DNA from: an uncultured Synechococcus sp.
GTDB lineage: Bacteria > Cyanobacteriota > Cyanobacteriia > PCC-6307 > Cyanobiaceae
Direction of reading: 5' to 3'
Length of the DNA stretch: 5,591 nucleotides
NCBI GenBank assembly: GCA_913020095.1
Contig: CAJWAH010000098.1
Coordinates: 1 to 5,591, forward strand
Below are positions 4,996-5,591 of this stretch, in pieces; within the stretch, counting starts at the first letter, position 1, and each line of letters opens with the position of its first letter. Made by a program: the position numbers and the translations under genes. The notes under the pieces were generated by a model, which saw only the letters and a list, made by a program, of their open reading frames with translations, was not told where the DNA came from and searched no databases.

Positions 4996-5591
4996 GCTCC
5001 AGCCCCGCAACTTGCCGGGATTGCAGAGACCAGCGGGGTCATAGGCCTGTTTGGCAGCCACCTGATCGGCATCCACCACACCCAATCCGCCGTCTTCCAC
5101 GGTGATGGCATGGGCGTTGAACACCAATCCTCCGGCTGCTTTCAGCGCCCCATTGAGCTCCGCCAGGGCCGCTTCGCCGCGCCACACAAACGGCAACAAG
5201 CCCACCCAGCGCAGCCGCCCGCCTTGGCGAACCCGCTCGAGATGCCAATGCACCCAGCCCGGCCAGCGCTCCGCGATGGCCTCCATGAAGGGCCCCACCG
5301 GATCGGGTAACAGCACCAGTTGATAGGTGAACTCCGGCGCATTGGCGCGCAGCTGCAAGGTGGTGTGGTTCCAGCAGAGCTCACGCAGCAGCAAACCGCG
5401 GGGGGGCCATTGCGGCCGCTGCCAGCAGAGCTCGGCGCCGGCAGCGGTGGCCATGGTTTCAATCAGCGGCAATGCCGCCGGAGCCGCCAGCAGCAGCAGG
5501 GCATCGCCACTCGGCCAAGGGCTGCTGCCTAAGGCGGGCATGCGCTCCAGCAAGCGCCGCTCCAAAAAACAGAGGCCATCTATTTCCAGAG
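4975..5591 (-). CDS. FAD-dependent oxidoreductase, C-terminal part (GlcD/GlcE/D-lactate dehydrogenase-like)
   Basis: The frame is open to the right edge with no stop, so the 204 visible residues are the C-terminal part of a longer protein; an internal TTG at 5565 is not likely to be its start. The end, AAKQAYDPAGLCNPGKL, is the hallmark 'K-x-x-[YF]-D-P-x-G-[LI]-x-N-P-G-K' tail of the FAD-linked oxidase family (glycolate oxidase subunits, D-lactate and related 2-hydroxyacid dehydrogenases). The preceding region, with HWHLERVRQGGRLRWVGLLP and GLVFNAHAITVED, fits the substrate-binding cap of that group. The FAD-binding N-terminal domain (PP-loop) lies outside the window, so the subfamily and substrate cannot be set; a GlcE-like glycolate dehydrogenase component of photorespiration is one possibility. 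It converges on the pentapeptide gene, with the last 21 nt overlapping. Confidence 0.85.
   Translation of the reverse strand, partial: LEIDGLCFLERRLLERMPALGSSPWPSGDALLLLAAPAALPLIETMATAAGAELCWQRPQWPPRGLLLRELCWNHTTLQLRANAPEFTYQLVLLPDPVGPFMEAIAERWPGWVHWHLERVRQGGRLRWVGLLPFVWRGEAALAELNGALKAAGGLVFNAHAITVEDGGLGVVDADQVAAKQAYDPAGLCNPGKLRGWSSGAVEA

Overview
The window reads as a stretch of the core chromosome of a GC-rich unicellular cyanobacterium of the Synechococcus/Cyanobium/Prochlorococcus group. The grounds are the cyanobacterial style of MurA, ArgD and FolC, a secreted pentapeptide-repeat protein of the thylakoid-lumen type, compact gene packing with 1-nt spacings, tRNA genes without encoded CCA, and two HIP1 octamers (GCGATCGC). 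The assignment is from family recognition only. I see no insertion sequence, prophage gene, CRISPR array or defence system.

Left part, minus strand (1-519). A tRNA-Leu(CAG) gene is followed by an 82-residue conserved-looking protein of unknown function and then by the first 33 residues of a TrmH/SpoU-type RNA methyltransferase that leaves the window. The two proteins overlap by 14 nt. A perfect 9-bp hairpin lies between the tRNA and the small gene and overlaps a possible promoter.

Intergenic 520-718 is the divergent gap between tRNA-Leu(CAG) and murA. It holds no convincing gene, but it is rich in inverted repeats, two of which are mutually exclusive hairpins just upstream of murA.

Centre, plus strand (719-4995). 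murA (peptidoglycan precursor synthesis), argD (arginine synthesis), folC (folate synthesis) and a secreted pentapeptide-repeat gene run in one direction. argD/folC are 1 nt apart and folC/pentapeptide share 1 nt, so these three are almost certainly one transcription unit. The whole murA-argD gap is filled by a second tRNA gene, tRNA-Leu(CAA), on the opposite strand. It overlaps the murA stop codon and the proposed argD start codon. Any murA-argD read-through RNA would therefore carry the full antisense of this tRNA.

Right edge, minus strand (4975-5591). The C-terminal part of an FAD-dependent oxidoreductase of the GlcD/GlcE/lactate-dehydrogenase-like type converges on the pentapeptide gene, with a 21-nt overlap of the coding ends.

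The protein-coding content is ordinary housekeeping. The less ordinary features are the antisense tRNA placed in an operon junction, the murA leader structure, and the uncharacterised small protein.
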